In this document: piece after piece, positions 1-7,669 of the stretch
Numbering within the stretch: the first letter of the stretch is position 1
Layout: every line of letters starts with the position of its first letter
Assembly (NCBI GenBank): GCA_003281385.1
Contig: QCCE01000009.1
Location: 1 to 64,000, forward strand
Source of the DNA: Prochlorococcus sp. AG-347-K17
GTDB taxonomy: Bacteria > Cyanobacteriota > Cyanobacteriia > PCC-6307 > Cyanobiaceae
Direction of reading: 5' to 3'
Length of the DNA: 64,000 bases
Program-made: the position numbers and the translations under genes
The notes under the pieces: model-generated
Seen by the model: the letters and a program-made list of their open reading frames with translations, nothing else
Told to the model about the DNA's origin: nothing
The model's database searches: none

Positions 1-87
1 TTATACCATGGATTTTTTGGATATCTATATCTTTTATGAGTTTATATTTGTGTAAGATAGCATGGGTAAATTGAATAATTAATGGAT

Positions 88-396
88 CTAGCTTCTCCTT
101 AGCCAACCAGGAGCACCGCCAAACCAATCCGATATATCATCTTCATTAGGGTTGAAATGATTTTCTTTTTCTAGTCCATCTATCCCAAATGATTGTAGTA
201 GATTATCAATCCCACCATCATTTTTTGTACCATTCCTTCTAAAGCTGTTAGCTTTTTTCAGCCAAAGGGAAATTGTCGAATTATGGTGTGCAAATTTCTC
301 AACAAATATCCTTTCTTCTAATGTAATTGATTCATCTTGAGCAATTCTTTTAATTATTCCTTGAATTTTTAGTCTTTTTGCATTACTAAGGAGCAT
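88..396 (-). CDS. Conserved hypothetical protein, 102 aa
   Basis: I do not recognise a family. The predicted protein is soluble and charged. The first half is basic and looks helical; the acidic second half ends in a Trp/Gly-rich tail (DWFGGAPGWLRRS). There is no signal peptide or membrane segment. The ATG has no clear Shine-Dalgarno sequence. The gene stands alone, followed downstream only by the window edge and divergent from the small gene at 698. Its length and composition suit a real lineage-specific gene rather than a chance reading frame. Confidence 0.6.
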   Translation of the reverse strand: MLLSNAKRLKIQGIIKRIAQDESITLEERIFVEKFAHHNSTISLWLKKANSFRRNGTKNDGGIDNLLQSFGIDGLEKENHFNPNEDDISDWFGGAPGWLRRS

Positions 397-697
397 TTTT
401 GATCAATTCATTATTCCTTTTATAGGAAGGACTGCTAAACATATCTTGTCAATGTTAATTTCAACAAATTGATTACATTAAGAGGTTTTTAAGCAAGAAA
501 AGTCTTAAAACACTAAAAAAAGGGATCAATAAGTTACGCACGATACTTTTATTCATTTATCAAACTTATAATTCCTGTAAATTACATAAAAAAAAACAAT
601 CCATTCATTAAGGATACTTTGAAATTAAGATAAGTGGACGCAGTTGTTGCAACTTAGTAAAAATGTACTAATATTAGTACAGATGTATTATTAAGAT
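397..697. other. Gene-free 300-base spacer with a palindromic operator candidate
   Basis: This divergent intergenic stretch separates the leftward gene ending near 396 from the rightward gene at 698. I see no start codon followed by a useful reading frame on either strand. Its one distinctive element is the 18-bp perfect palindrome at 664-681, annotated separately. The rest is AT-rich sequence without a convincing hairpin. Confidence 0.5.
664..681. promoter_or_regulatory. 18-bp perfect palindrome, candidate operator
   Basis: The sequence TGTACTAATATTAGTACA equals its own reverse complement and ends 16 bases before the ATG at 698. The two GTAC half-sites recall the cyanobacterial LexA box (RGTAC-N3-DGTWCB), and an overlapping AGTACAGATGTAT lies one base off that consensus. 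LexA is a guess; the palindrome itself is certain. Confidence 0.5.
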
Positions 698-904
698 ATG
701 AAAGTGATTTCATCTTCTCCTTATGCTCCTTTTAATTCAAAAGAGTGGAATTCTCTAATAAGCAAAAATGCAAAGTTTGAAAATACTCCAATAAAGATTC
801 AAAAAAAATTTTATAGAACTTTTTCTCTCAAAAAAATTGAAAAAGATAAACTTTTGAAAGAGAAGAGTCAGTTGCATCAACAAATGCAACTTGTATTCGG
901 ATAG
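698..904 (+). CDS. Small basic hypothetical protein, 68 aa
   Basis: No family is recognised. The protein is Lys-rich and probably soluble, with a helical, heptad-like C-terminal half (residues about 45-65, KKIEKDKLLKEKSQLHQQM). It has no Cys and no membrane segment. The ATG follows a perfect 18-bp palindrome that could act as an operator, so the gene may belong to a stress regulon, possibly SOS. It is a single gene flanked by non-coding sequence. Confidence 0.55.
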   Translation: MKVISSSPYAPFNSKEWNSLISKNAKFENTPIKIQKKFYRTFSLKKIEKDKLLKEKSQLHQQMQLVFG

Positions 905-994
905 AAAAATATCAACTAACAATCTTTTTATTGAATATTATTTTACGAGATCCAATTTTTTGTTAGATTAGTAGAAATACAAAAAGGAATCAAT

Positions 995-1285
995 TTGGCT
1001 GTAGATCGAGAACTTTTAAAGGAAGTTACCCAAGAACTTTGGAATACCGTAAAAAAACTAAGACCTGAAATAGATCGGCAAACTAGACTTCAATTAGTTT
1101 TAAAGGCCTTATTAACTATTGGAGATTTGCCAGATCAAATGCAAGCTGCCATGGTAGTAGGTGTTTGCGCAGAAATGGATAAGAGTGATGCTGATAATGT
1201 TGAAACTAATTCACAAACTAAAGTTTCAAGTGGAGTTGATACTCCTACAGGAAGAAAAGTAGTTAGAAGAAGTTCAGCTAAATAA
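995..1285 (+). CDS. Conserved cyanobacterial hypothetical protein, 96 aa
   Basis: The start is a TTG preceded by an AAAAAGGA Shine-Dalgarno sequence, which decides the start. Residues 1-65 look like a compact helical domain (two amphipathic helices plus the hydrophobic stretch QAAMVVGVCAEM). Residues 66-96 form a low-complexity Ser/Thr tail ending in basic residues (GRKVVRRSSAK). I do not recognise a function. The domain-plus-basic-tail layout would suit a nucleic-acid or ribosome-associated protein, but that is speculation. Confidence 0.65.
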   Translation: MAVDRELLKEVTQELWNTVKKLRPEIDRQTRLQLVLKALLTIGDLPDQMQAAMVVGVCAEMDKSDADNVETNSQTKVSSGVDTPTGRKVVRRSSAK

Positions 1286-1296
1286 ACCTTAAACCG

Positions 1297-1500
1297 TCAT
1301 CCTTTAATTTTCTTTGATTCGTTTTTATTAAGTCTATTGAATAGGTAATATGAAATTACAATTAAGAGAGGAACAAATATTGAATGTAAAGTCATCATTA
1401 ATTCTGTTTGGCCCATCCCTATAAGATTTGACTCGCTTGGAAGTTGTTCTGACCAAGTACCAACTAAATGCCAGGCTTGAGGAATTGATAAGAAAAACAT
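1297..1500 (-). CDS. Small single-span membrane protein, 67 aa
   Basis: The protein begins with a Trp-containing segment (AWHLVGTWSEQLP) and has one membrane span at residues about 37-55 (LHSIFVPLLIVISYYLF), followed by a basic, presumably cytoplasmic tail (NRLNKNESKKIKG). Positive-inside charge suggests the C-terminus faces the cytoplasm. The function is unknown. The gene is convergent with the 96-aa gene and leaves an 11-base gap. Confidence 0.5.
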   Translation of the reverse strand: MFFLSIPQAWHLVGTWSEQLPSESNLIGMGQTELMMTLHSIFVPLLIVISYYLFNRLNKNESKKIKG

Positions 1501-1616
1501 ATAAGAGCTATAAGTTAAATTTATGTTCAGATAAAGATTATCATTATTGAACGTTTTTGCTTTCTTTATTCTTATTTCTTAACTAAGTATTTGTGGAGTT
1601 GTAAAAAGAACTGGAT

Positions 1617-3146
1617 TCATAAATTGATTTTCTTAAGAAGAGTTTTAAAATCTTTTTTACCAATAATTTTTTCAGCAGCGTAAGCACCACTTGCTGAAAC
1701 AGCAGGAATTCCTATACCTGGAAATGTACTTGCACCGCAAGTAAATAAATTCTTCACTGGAGTTTTGCAACCTGGGAAAAGACCTTTTGCTGCGGATAAT
1801 GCAGGGCCGTAACTACCGCAATAGGTATTGGTGAATCTTTTATGAGTGATTGGGGTTCCTAGCATCTTTAAATCAATCCTTTCATCTATGTCAGGGATGA
1901 ATTTTCGCACTGCATTAAGGAATATTGAACATCTTTCTTCTTTCAAATTTCTATATTCTAGTCCCTTTGGATTTAGGTTTTCCCAAATTTCCCAAGGTTC
2001 ATTTGCGGGAGTATAGCCATGAAGTACATGTTTTCCTTCAGGGGCCATATTTTTATCTAAAACAGATGGGATTGAAAATACAGCTATATTTCTTTCGGCG
2101 GTTATACCTTTTTCCCACTCATCAACATGTATCGAATGTATTGGTAAATTTTCAAGACCATCAGCATCAAAACCTAGATGTATATGAAGGAAAGAATCAC
2201 ATTTATTAGGGTTCAAAACTTTTGTATTCCATTTTTTTGAAATTTCATTTGGAATTAACTTTTTTAAATTCCAAACATCAGTATTCGTGACGACAGATTC
2301 ACAACTATAACTAGAACCATTATTAAGAGTTATACCTGTTGCTAAATTTTTATTGAAGTTAATTGTCTTTACTCTCGAAGAAAGAATTAATTCTCCTCCA
2401 TTTTTTTTAAATCCATTAATTAAGGCTTTTACGATAGATTCACTACCTCCTTTTGGGTATTCAAGGTACGAATTTGGTTCAAACCATTCGTTAAATAAAG
2501 TAGCCATCGCAGCTGTATTTGTATCATGCATTGACATACCACTTATCAAAAAGCTCAATAAATCAACCCAATTTCTGAGAAAAGGATCCTCTAGATGATT
2601 ATTAACTAAATTCCCAAAGCCTTTATTAATTTTTGGTATTTGATTGATATTAGGTAAAAATTTTGAGGTTAAATTTATTAGATCTAAGAAATTTATTGAT
2701 TCGGGAGAAAATGAAAGTAAAGGTATTTCATTTATTATTTGACTAAGAGGTTTTATTCCGGAAATAAATGATTCCCATTCTTTAACAGATTTTTCACCTC
2801 TTAAAGTTTTAATTGTTTGTTTAAAAGGTTCTTCCCCCACATCAAGTTTAAAATTGCCTTCTGGGACAATTACTTGCCAACCTTTGTATTGAAATAGTTC
2901 AACTTCTTCATTAAGTAATTTAAGAATTTGCCCTAAAGGATTAGTTGTCGGCCATTTACCTATTCCACTCCACAATGAAGGACCTGATTCGAAAGTGTAA
3001 CCTTTTCTTTTGAAACTGTGAGCGACACCTCCAGGTTTTGTATGTGCTTCACATATAAGAACTCTTTTACCTGATAAAGCCAATATTGAGCCACAGCATA
3101 GTCCACCAATTCCGCTACCAACGATTACAACATCGTATTTTTCCAT
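1617..3146 (-). CDS. Carotenoid isomerase/phytoene desaturase-like FAD oxidoreductase (CrtISO-like)
   Basis: The 509-aa protein belongs to the CrtI/CrtISO flavoprotein family. It opens with the Rossmann dinucleotide motif GSGIGG (residues 10-15) and an acidic second-strand end (CEAHTKPGG), and closes with the FAD-binding C-terminal signature (LFTCGASTFPGIGIPAVSASG starts near residue 460). Family members isomerise or desaturate C40 carotenoids, or saturate retinol-type chains, at membranes. Size matches cyanobacterial CrtISO-like proteins of about 500 aa. Because picocyanobacterial genomes carry several paralogs, I do not assign crtH. It is transcribed alone toward lower coordinates. Confidence 0.85.
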   Translation of the reverse strand: MEKYDVVIVGSGIGGLCCGSILALSGKRVLICEAHTKPGGVAHSFKRKGYTFESGPSLWSGIGKWPTTNPLGQILKLLNEEVELFQYKGWQVIVPEGNFKLDVGEEPFKQTIKTLRGEKSVKEWESFISGIKPLSQIINEIPLLSFSPESINFLDLINLTSKFLPNINQIPKINKGFGNLVNNHLEDPFLRNWVDLLSFLISGMSMHDTNTAAMATLFNEWFEPNSYLEYPKGGSESIVKALINGFKKNGGELILSSRVKTINFNKNLATGITLNNGSSYSCESVVTNTDVWNLKKLIPNEISKKWNTKVLNPNKCDSFLHIHLGFDADGLENLPIHSIHVDEWEKGITAERNIAVFSIPSVLDKNMAPEGKHVLHGYTPANEPWEIWENLNPKGLEYRNLKEERCSIFLNAVRKFIPDIDERIDLKMLGTPITHKRFTNTYCGSYGPALSAAKGLFPGCKTPVKNLFTCGASTFPGIGIPAVSASGAYAAEKIIGKKDFKTLLKKINL

Positions 3147-3185
3147 TAAATATTTACTTTACTATTCTCTTAGAACTTATTCGTT

Positions 3186-3296
3186 TTAGACAAATGTATT
3201 AGTTGAAGTTGTAATACTTAGAACAACAGCTAAGAAAAAAATGTAAGGGACAGCTTTTAAAGGTATGTATCCTTGACTTTTAGAGATAAAATCCAT
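3186..3296 (-). CDS. Small membrane protein, 36 aa
   Basis: A longer open frame runs up to 3422, but its upstream part is an unlikely Lys/Phe-rich extension. The internal ATG at 3296 gives a compact 36-aa product with one span (AVPYIFFLAVVLSITT) after an amphipathic N-terminus (MDFISKSQGYIPLK). It resembles the single-span accessory subunits of thylakoid complexes in size and layout, but I cannot match it to a named Psb, Psa or Pet subunit. No strong Shine-Dalgarno sequence is visible. Confidence 0.45.
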   Translation of the reverse strand: MDFISKSQGYIPLKAVPYIFFLAVVLSITTSTNTFV

Positions 3297-3445
3297 TAAT
3301 TTAGTTACTTTATGTAAATATATTAACGAGATCTTGTTCCTTATGTGTGCCAAAAAAATATTTTTTTGGAAATATTTTGAAACAAAGAAATCTTTTTGGA
3401 GAGATTTTTTAACTAAGAACATTTTTTATGAAGTTATCTTAGTAT

Positions 3446-3955
3446 TTGATTCTTAGATTAGAAACATTTATGAGACACTTTCCTGATATTAATGAGATAA
3501 AACTATTAGAAAAAAATTCCCAAAAAAATGGTAGCGGAATTAAATATGAGGAATTGTTAGGAATATGGAAGTTTAAGTATGTATGGGGAAAGGATTCAGA
3601 TGAAATCAAAAATATACCCAGTTCGATTCTCCAAGTATTGTCTGCAAGACTCGAATTGAAAAGTAAAAATAAAGAGGATCAAATAAATTATGAAATAAAA
3701 AATTCAATTAATTTCGGATTATTAAATATTACTTTTATAGGCAGCGCAGAATTAAAAGGGATTAGACCTTTATTGGCTTTCTATTTTGAAGAATTGAAAA
3801 TTAGTATTAGTAGTTTTCCCATATTTAATAAGGAATTAAAAAAACCAGAAGATAAAAAAATGCCTTTTTTCTCACTTGTAGGAATTAGCACTAAAGATAA
3901 TTGGTTATGTGCTCGAGGCAGGGGCGGAGGGCTTGCAATATGGGTTAAGTTTTAA
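3446..3955 (+). CDS. Fibrillin/PAP-like conserved cyanobacterial protein
   Basis: The 169-aa protein has strand-rich segments resembling plastid lipid-associated (PAP/fibrillin) proteins: LLGIWKFKYVWG near the start of the domain, the SARLEL strand, FIGSAELKG, and a C-terminal signature LCARGRGGGLAIWVKF. The fibrillin assignment is tentative and rests on this pattern. The listed start is TTG; an ATG eight codons later (3470) is equally plausible. It has no signal peptide and is probably a peripheral thylakoid or plastoglobule-type protein. It converges with the Nif11-like gene. Confidence 0.55.
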   Translation: MILRLETFMRHFPDINEIKLLEKNSQKNGSGIKYEELLGIWKFKYVWGKDSDEIKNIPSSILQVLSARLELKSKNKEDQINYEIKNSINFGLLNITFIGSAELKGIRPLLAFYFEELKISISSFPIFNKELKKPEDKKMPFFSLVGISTKDNWLCARGRGGGLAIWVKF

Positions 3956-3956
3956 T

Positions 3957-4172
3957 TTAGTGGTATTCTCCTGGATGATCTACCTTTCTTACGGTAACTT
4001 TATCAACTTTTTGTCCATTAAATCTTAAGAGATCATCTCCTGAAAAGTCATAACCTAAGCGTTGACCTATTAGGGCTACATCATCTGCTGTAGAGGATGT
4101 CGTAACCTGCTTTTTTAATTCTTCATCAGATTGCATCTTAATTAAAAATTTTCTTATTTCAGAAAAACTCAT
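3957..4172 (-). CDS. Nif11-domain protein, 71 aa
   Basis: Residues 1-48 match the Nif11-like leader domain: a helical MSFSEIRKFLIKMQSDEELKKQV block, then ADDVALIGQRLGYDFSGDDL. In picocyanobacteria Nif11 domains serve as leader peptides of lanthipeptide precursors (prochlorosins). Here the remaining 23 residues (RFNGQKVDKVTVRKVDHPGEYH) contain no Cys, Ser/Thr cluster or double-Gly site, so it does not look like a lanthipeptide precursor. A stand-alone Nif11 protein of unknown role is the safest call. It converges with the fibrillin-like gene. Confidence 0.75.
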   Translation of the reverse strand: MSFSEIRKFLIKMQSDEELKKQVTTSSTADDVALIGQRLGYDFSGDDLLRFNGQKVDKVTVRKVDHPGEYH

Positions 4173-4259
4173 TTCTAGAATTTGATTGATGTTAAAGAAA
4201 TTTATAAAATCTTTTTCTTAGCAAGAACAAGATAAATAGATAATTATTATACTATTTTT

Positions 4260-4577
4260 ATGACTTACTTATTCCTCTATATAGTTGGCATAATTTTAAT
4301 ATGGTGGACATATCGCGTCGGTTGGCTTGAGGCGCTCAAAACAGTAGTCAAAGTTATAGTCCCCTCAGCACTTATTATTTTATTTAACATAAAAGCCGGA
4401 AGATTACTTTTTAAAAGTCCTGTAGTCGGTTTATTAAGCGCTTTGCCTACCTCTATTTTTATTTTTAGAGGTTCATTGCCTTTAGTTAGTTATATAAATA
4501 ACTGGATTGAACATAAAATAAATAAGTATGATGATTCGGAAGTTATAGATACTGATTCTGTGCCTTTAGATGATTAA
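4260..4577 (+). CDS. Small integral membrane protein, 105 aa
   Basis: Three hydrophobic segments are predicted: residues 1-18 (YLFLYIVGIILIWWTY), 30-45 (VIVPSALIILFNI) and 55-80 (VVGLLSALPTSIFIFRGSLPLVSYI). They are followed by an acidic soluble tail (KYDDSEVIDTDSVPLDD). I do not recognise the family. It sits divergent from the Nif11 gene and convergent with the 130-aa gene, with a single base between the stops. Confidence 0.6.
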   Translation: MTYLFLYIVGIILIWWTYRVGWLEALKTVVKVIVPSALIILFNIKAGRLLFKSPVVGLLSALPTSIFIFRGSLPLVSYINNWIEHKINKYDDSEVIDTDSVPLDD

Positions 4578-4578
4578 T

Positions 4579-4971
4579 TTAATCAAATCCAAGAAATAAT
4601 TCTTTGTGTACAACAAGAACATCAAATAAAGTTGTTCCATGAATAGGACTTAATGGGATTTTGTCTATATTAAATGCTTCTGCGCAAATTAAATGAGCAT
4701 CCCATTTTGTATTGTGATCACTGATTTCCATTGACCACTCAATTACTTTTTTGAAATGATCTGGCATCTCTGAACCAATTTTTCTGCAAATTTGACATAG
4801 AACTGACAAAAGAGGAGGTTTTGATGGCCTTTTTAACTCTTTAATGAGACTAGTTTGTGTAAAAACACTTGTATAGCGGATGTAGTCTATCAATTCATAT
4901 TCTTCTTTAGTAAGAGCTGCTTTATCTAATGCTCTTTCAAATTCGTCTATGGGGGTTATGGGCCTATCCAA
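4579..4971 (-). CDS. Conserved cyanobacterial hypothetical protein, 130 aa
   Basis: This soluble, helical protein has Cys residues at about 59, 62 and 96 (VLCQICRKIGSEMP ... HLICAEAF). A single CxxC is too little to assert metal binding. It lies directly downstream of tatA on the same strand with a 4-base gap, so the two are probably cotranscribed. A membrane-export role is only guilt by association. The function is unknown. Confidence 0.6.
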   Translation of the reverse strand: MDRPITPIDEFERALDKAALTKEEYELIDYIRYTSVFTQTSLIKELKRPSKPPLLSVLCQICRKIGSEMPDHFKKVIEWSMEISDHNTKWDAHLICAEAFNIDKIPLSPIHGTTLFDVLVVHKELFLGFD

Positions 4972-4975
4972 GATA

Positions 4976-5242
4976 TTATTTTTTGCTGTTTTCTGAATCT
5001 ATTTTTTCTTGATTAATTTCATTGGTTTGATTGCTTTCTATAGATTTAGGAGATTCATCTTTATCTTCTTCGTTCATAACTTTGTCGATTTCATTTTGAA
5101 ATTCATTCGACGCTTTTTTTAGACTTTTCAAAGTTTTACCAAGCTGTTTTCCTAATTCTGGAAGCTTTTTGGGACCAAAAATTAAAAGAGCTAATATAAG
5201 TATTACAGTAACTTCAGGTAAACCTACACCAAAAATATTCAT
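4976..5242 (-). CDS. tatA: Twin-arginine translocase subunit TatA/Hcf106 type
   Basis: The 88-aa protein has the TatA/B/E architecture: a short periplasmic/lumenal N-terminus, one membrane span (residues about 8-22), the FGPKKLPELGK hinge (22-32), an amphipathic helix to about residue 50, and an acidic disordered tail. TatA oligomers form the protein-conducting element of the Tat pathway, which exports folded proteins across thylakoid and plasma membranes. Glu10 within the LPEV segment matches the polar residue expected in cyanobacterial/Hcf106 types. It is followed by the 130-aa gene in a likely two-gene operon. Confidence 0.9.
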   Translation of the reverse strand: MNIFGVGLPEVTVILILALLIFGPKKLPELGKQLGKTLKSLKKASNEFQNEIDKVMNEEDKDESPKSIESNQTNEINQEKIDSENSKK

Positions 5243-5332
5243 AACTGATAACTATTTAACTAATTAGGAAATCTACTATTAAATATAGTCAAAACAAGTG
5301 AAAATTTCATTCTCGGAAGAGGTTTTTTAATA

Positions 5333-5470
5333 TTAAAAAATTTTGAAAAATATTATTGTTATTAATACTCCTTTAAAGAAAACTAACCAAAGTAATTGAT
5401 AATCACTCAATTTGAATTTTTTTTGGTACCAATTTATAAGAGTTTTATGTTTATCTATTAATTTTTTCAT
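5333..5470 (-). CDS. Microprotein with one membrane span, 45 aa
   Basis: The reading frame MKKLIDKHKTLINWYQKKFK... has a basic, aromatic N-terminal half and a hydrophobic C-terminal half (LLWLVFFKGVLITIIFFKIF). A GGTGA Shine-Dalgarno sequence lies four bases before the ATG, which strongly supports translation. The layout (cytoplasmic basic helix, then one C-terminal span) recurs among small picocyanobacterial membrane proteins. The function is unknown. It lies just upstream of tatA on the same strand. Confidence 0.6.
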   Translation of the reverse strand: MKKLIDKHKTLINWYQKKFKLSDYQLLWLVFFKGVLITIIFFKIF

Positions 5471-5645
5471 TTTCACCGAGATTTTTTATTACTGTCACTT
5501 ATTTTATCTTAATTTCTTTTATTATTACTTTATAGAAATTCAAGATTCAATCAAGAATGGATCATTCTATTAAATTTTAATCTTTTTCTAAATTAATTTT
5601 TTTCTAAATTATTGAAACTATTCGCTAAATATTTACTATAAAAAA

Positions 5646-5885
5646 ATGAAGTACTTATTTGTTGTTTTTTACCTTTTTTTTCTAATTTATCCAGCTGAAG
5701 CCGTTACCACAAAAATGTTTAAAGTTTTGGATACGTGTGCAAGATATCGACTCGGTGAGATTAATGCTAGTGAGGCTATAGAAAAGCTAAAATTAAAACT
5801 AACGAATTCTTCTACTAGTCAGCCAAAGGACCTAGTAAAAAAATATTGCTCAGTATTTACTCCAAATGAAAAAATTGAATTTTAA
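5646..5885 (+). CDS. Small exported protein, 79 aa
   Basis: A signal peptide is clear: MKYLFVVFYLFFLIYPAEA with an AxA-like cleavage site near residue 19. The mature part is about 60 residues, has two Cys (CARYRLGE at about 31 and YCSVFTP at about 67) that could form one disulfide, and is otherwise helical and Lys-rich. No family is recognised. The gene is isolated between two leftward microprotein genes. Confidence 0.6.
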   Translation: MKYLFVVFYLFFLIYPAEAVTTKMFKVLDTCARYRLGEINASEAIEKLKLKLTNSSTSQPKDLVKKYCSVFTPNEKIEF

Positions 5886-5901
5886 TCTAAGGAATATATA
5901 T

Positions 5902-6036
5902 TTAATTATTCTTTTTTGAATAATTTTTTGCTTTATTTCGTATTTCTTTAACTTTTTTAAAATTAGTTATTTTTAAGTTAAAAATAACTCCCAAAAAAAG
6001 AATAAGAAATAAAGAAATATAAATTATTAATTCCAT
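5902..6036 (-). CDS. Microprotein with N-terminal membrane span, 44 aa
   Basis: The frame starts MELIIYISLFLILFLGVIFN, an uncleaved span. It continues with a strongly basic tail (KITNFKKVKEIRNKAKNYSKKNN) that should lie in the cytoplasm by the positive-inside rule. No clear Shine-Dalgarno sequence is visible, so the call rests on composition and on the same architecture being seen in neighbouring microproteins. Confidence 0.4.
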   Translation of the reverse strand: MELIIYISLFLILFLGVIFNLKITNFKKVKEIRNKAKNYSKKNN

Positions 6037-6200
6037 ATTATTAAATTAATAAATTCACCCTTTTTAAATTTACCCTAGTTTATTTAAATAATTTTTTAGT
6101 ATCTTTTAAAACAAAAAAACTGACTTTAATAGCAGTTATTTACTTTCCGGCCACAAAAAAAACATATTAACCTCTAGTATGGAATTTTATAAGGATTGTT

Positions 6201-6650
6201 GTGCAGATTGGAGATAAAATTCCAGAATTTTCTTTACTGGATCAAAATGGAATAAAAAGATCAAATAAGGGATTAAAAAATCCCCTCGTTTTGTTTTTTT
6301 ATCCAAAAGATGATACGCCTGGTTGCACTATAGAAGTTTGCGGATTTAGAGACAAATATGACTTATTTAAAGTATTAGGTGCGCAAGTTTGGGGAGTAAG
6401 TAATGGGAGTACCTCAAGTCATTTGGCATTTGCTAATAAAAATAAATTACAATATCCACTACTTTGCGACACAAATGACTCTCTTAGGAAAACTTTTAAA
6501 GTTCCTAAAGTATTAGGTTTTATGGATGGTAGGGTAACTTATGTTATTGATCGCAAAGGGACAGTTAGGCATATTTTTAGAGATTTATTGAATGGTCCTG
6601 AACACATTAAAGAGGCTATTAGAGTACTTAAAGAAATTCAAAATCAATAA
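6201..6650 (+). CDS. prxQ: Peroxiredoxin Q/BCP type
   Basis: The 149-aa thioredoxin-fold protein reduces H2O2 and alkyl hydroperoxides with thioredoxin as electron donor. The peroxidatic Cys42 lies in DDTPGCT, and a second Cys at 47 (CTIEVC) gives the atypical 2-Cys PrxQ arrangement, with both cysteines in one helix. FFYPKDDTPG, GVS and DRKG are further family landmarks. The start is GTG with an AAGGA Shine-Dalgarno sequence ten bases upstream. It probably protects the photosynthetic cytosol from peroxide. Confidence 0.92.
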   Translation: MQIGDKIPEFSLLDQNGIKRSNKGLKNPLVLFFYPKDDTPGCTIEVCGFRDKYDLFKVLGAQVWGVSNGSTSSHLAFANKNKLQYPLLCDTNDSLRKTFKVPKVLGFMDGRVTYVIDRKGTVRHIFRDLLNGPEHIKEAIRVLKEIQNQ

Positions 6651-6718
6651 ATTATTATTCAAAGAATTTTAGATTAATAACTTTTTATTTTATTATGGTT
6701 TCAGCTTTTTTTTAATTT

Positions 6719-6991
6719 ATGCAGAAAATGGGAATGCAGGCTGTTGACCTTGCTATTCAAAATGGACTGGATCTTGACGGTACTCCGATCCCTAAAAAAA
6801 TGCTAGATCTATACAATAGAATTATGGATGAGGAGAATAAAAGACAAAGAAGTGGGGTTAAAAAATCAATGAGGAATCGATGCGTAAAAACTGGTTCTAA
6901 GCATTTTGATAAAGAAACATTGAATCAATTATTAATAGACTCGGGATGGGAAGGTCTTAAAGAAAAGGAAATTTCATTTTTTTATAACTAA
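6719..6991 (+). CDS. Hypothetical protein, 90 aa
   Basis: This soluble basic protein has a helical N-terminal part (MQAVDLAIQNGLDLDG), a Lys/Arg-rich middle (EENKRQRSGVKKSMRNRCVKTGSK) and an aromatic tail (ISFFYN). No family is recognised. The basic middle could bind nucleic acid, but no motif supports that. Internal Met codons at residues 4 and 6 are alternative starts. The inverted repeat at 7005-7033 lies just downstream and probably ends its transcript. Confidence 0.55.
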   Translation: MQKMGMQAVDLAIQNGLDLDGTPIPKKMLDLYNRIMDEENKRQRSGVKKSMRNRCVKTGSKHFDKETLNQLLIDSGWEGLKEKEISFFYN

Positions 6992-7004
6992 AAAAATTCT
7001 TTTT

Positions 7005-7033
7005 AATTATCCTAAAAATCATTTAGGGTAATT
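7005..7033. terminator. Bidirectional terminator hairpin
   Basis: A 12-bp stem (AATTATCCTAAA pairing with TTTAGGGTAATT, one G-U pair) encloses a 5-base loop. It lies between two convergent genes. The T-rich flanks on both strands are modest, so termination in both directions is inferred. Confidence 0.55.
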
Positions 7034-7095
7034 ATTTATTTAAATTAAGAAACTGAGAACTAATTAAAATATTTTTTTAGATCTAATTTTTTGAA

Positions 7096-7440
7096 TTATT
7101 TAAACCATCCTTTTTTTTTAGAGGAAATTATTTTCTCTTTTTCAGCTTTTGTTTTATTACTTGCTTTTTTGAAAGTCAAGTTGGCTTCTATAACTGTAAC
7201 TATTGATATAAATAAAAGACCAGAAATTCCAATTATTTGTTCACTTTGAGAGGGTTCTGAATCTCCTTGTAAAAAAAAACCTAAAGCGAACCATGCAGTA
7301 CTAGCAGTGATGGTAAAAAAGTAGGGTTTCCATCTTCTTTGATATAAGTAACCCGATCCTAAACCAGGAAGAAAATTTAACAAAGATGCAATCCACCCTT
7401 TTGAAGATGCAAGTATTTCGTCTCTCGAGGGATAAGACAT
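7096..7440 (-). CDS. Conserved cyanobacterial membrane protein, 114 aa
   Basis: Two to three membrane segments are seen: a re-entrant or short span around residues 15-32 (WIASLLNFLPGLGSGYLY), then 40-57 (YFFTITASTAWFALGFFL) and 68-86 (IIGISGLLFISIVTVIEA). A basic tail follows. The segment NFLPGLGSGYLYQRRW resembles the Gly-rich, Tyr/Arg-ended segment of TM2-domain-type proteins, a weak resemblance only. The 34-aa gene upstream on the same strand is 5 bases away and probably cotranscribed. Confidence 0.6.
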   Translation of the reverse strand: MSYPSRDEILASSKGWIASLLNFLPGLGSGYLYQRRWKPYFFTITASTAWFALGFFLQGDSEPSQSEQIIGISGLLFISIVTVIEANLTFKKASNKTKAEKEKIISSKKKGWFK

Positions 7441-7445
7441 TTATA

Positions 7446-7550
7446 TTAGGTATTTATTAAATGTGAATTTATATAAGCAAAAGATATTGCTGCACAAATT
7501 ACCCAGCTAAAGGGTAAGAACATTCTTATTTTCTCTTTATTTTTATTCAT
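7446..7550 (-). CDS. Microprotein with one membrane span, 34 aa
   Basis: The frame MNKNKEKIRMFLPFSWVICA... has a basic 10-residue head and one hydrophobic span (FLPFSWVICAAISFAYI). It ends five bases before the start of the 114-aa membrane protein gene on the same strand. Tight spacing and the typical basic-head/one-span design make it a likely real gene of unknown function. Confidence 0.45.
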   Translation of the reverse strand: MNKNKEKIRMFLPFSWVICAAISFAYINSHLINT

Positions 7551-7618
7551 GTATAGATTATGGAAAATATTTTTAAAATCTGTGGATTTAATGGATACCT
7601 TAAGATTAAAAGAATTAA

Positions 7619-7643
7619 AAAAGACGGTTAAAAACCGTCTTTT
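7619..7643 (-). terminator. Rho-independent terminator
   Basis: The stem AAAGACGGTT/AACCGTCTTT has a 3-base loop. On the minus strand it is followed by TTTTTT. It lies 27 bases past the stop of the leftward 78-aa gene and is the clear end of that transcript. Confidence 0.85.
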
Positions 7644-7669
7644 GAAAAAGTAGTTTCTCTAAAAATAAA

